Under the pieces are notes generated by a model, which worked only from the letters and a program-made list of their open reading frames with translations, ran no database searches and was not told the origin of the DNA. The translations under genes and the position numbers were made by a program. From Balanoglossus misakiensis (taxonomy: Eukaryota; Hemichordata), in NCBI GenBank assembly GCA_040954595.2, contig CM082586.2, positions 992,001 to 1,056,000 on the forward strand: 64,000 bases of DNA, given 5' to 3'. Shown piece after piece: positions 63,151-64,000 of the stretch. Every line of letters starts with the position of its first letter. Within the stretch, counting starts at the first letter, position 1.

Positions 63151-64000
63151 TACATGTAATACAATTCGTGTGGCACGCACAAGGGATTTGAAATACATTG
63201 TGTTCTGCTTATTTTATTCTCCTCCAGATATCATGAATATATTTGGAGGCAAAAATCTGAAGGAGAATGTAGGATTGTATAAGTTGGCAGTACGCACTAA
63301 AGTTGGTGAATTTAGAAACACCAGTTCACTCAAGTCTAGCCCCTTTTTGTGTTTTTGATGTACAGATAACATGCCTTCATTAACATTCAGTGGAAGCAAT
63401 AAAGTGGTGCGTCCTCTAGAGGCCAATAAAGAAAATGAAAACTTGCAAATTCATCAGGCACATCTCTTGGTACTTGTCCCTCCTGCGAGACACTGGCAAT
63501 ACACATAGTCCCACTAACGTCAAATGTTATTCACTTCAGCTCTTGAGTTTGTCCTTGATCAATACGCAACCCCAGGCCCTTGAACTCCAAATACTTATTT
63601 GACTTAACAGAGTTTTTTCACGTTTTTCTTACTTGTGTAATTTTGCGAACCTTTTCTGGTTATATGGAATACTTCAATTTGACACAACATCCAAAAAACA
63701 TAGCGGTGTTGGCCATATTGGAATTTTAATTCTTCGTTTGTTTGTCTGTCCACATTCCGCATTCAAAATGTACATGTACGACATACAACACGCTTAAAAT
63801 TCTAGATGGTTGCCTCAATTTGACTTTGATTGATGAGCACGTCGATTGTCATAGCCAATTACCCTCTCTACCGTGAGGTTGCATCGGAAATCAAACAGGA
63901 ACAGGCACATTTCCGGGGAAAGGGCACCAAGGCGCAAATTTATAATCAACTTCGTCAATGACATAGAATACTTCCGTCGACAAAAAAATGGTTATTATCG

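Noticed and set aside
1-64000. CRISPR arrays, operons, rRNA or tRNA genes
   Set aside because: None seen; the window is animal nuclear DNA with spliced genes. No convincing tRNA cloverleaf was found by eye, though a scan program would be more sensitive.

Overview
The window is eukaryotic, AT-rich and dominated by introns and intergenic DNA. All the convincing coding sequence lies in short exons with GT-AG (occasionally GC-AG) introns and matching phases. The gene families (an animal TDP2, a glycine/GABA-A-type Cys-loop receptor), compact introns of about 0.07-5 kb, many simple repeats, and degraded LINE and MITE-like copies point to a marine invertebrate. A deuterostome such as a hemichordate or lancelet is my best guess, but the sequence alone does not settle the species.

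Layout. (1) 1314-8527, minus strand: an 11-exon gene for a membrane-anchored alpha/beta-hydrolase-like protein of 428 residues, in which the position of the nucleophilic serine reads as glutamate. (2) 8528-8853: a CpG-rich 326-bp gap between divergent start codons, probably a shared promoter. (3) 8854-11510, plus strand: a complete 6-exon TDP2 gene (376 aa, UBA-like plus endonuclease/exonuclease/phosphatase domain), with its poly(A) signal near 12440. (4) 13950-25760, plus strand: two tandem signal-peptide-encoding transcription units, each with a TATA/initiator-like start. The second can be followed to a single-pass membrane protein with a long cytoplasmic tail and a PDZ-ligand-like C-terminus. 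The first can only be followed for three exons, whose phases match the first three exons of the second. I do not recognise this family. (5) 25.3-32.8 kb: no gene seen. (6) 32862-50837, minus strand: a 9-exon gene for a complete Cys-loop anion-channel subunit (435 aa), with exon sizes 68, 221 and 83 bp as in the GABA-A/glycine receptor family. (7) 50.9-64 kb: no gene supported, but TTAA-bounded MITE-like elements and small tandem duplications are present.

Apart from the hydrolase/TDP2 pair, which may share a promoter, the genes show no sign of a common pathway. The most interesting items are the altered hydrolase active site, the paired signal-peptide units with a possible alternative C-terminus, the unusual Cys-loop of the receptor, two first introns with GC donors, and an inverted pair of MITE-like elements.
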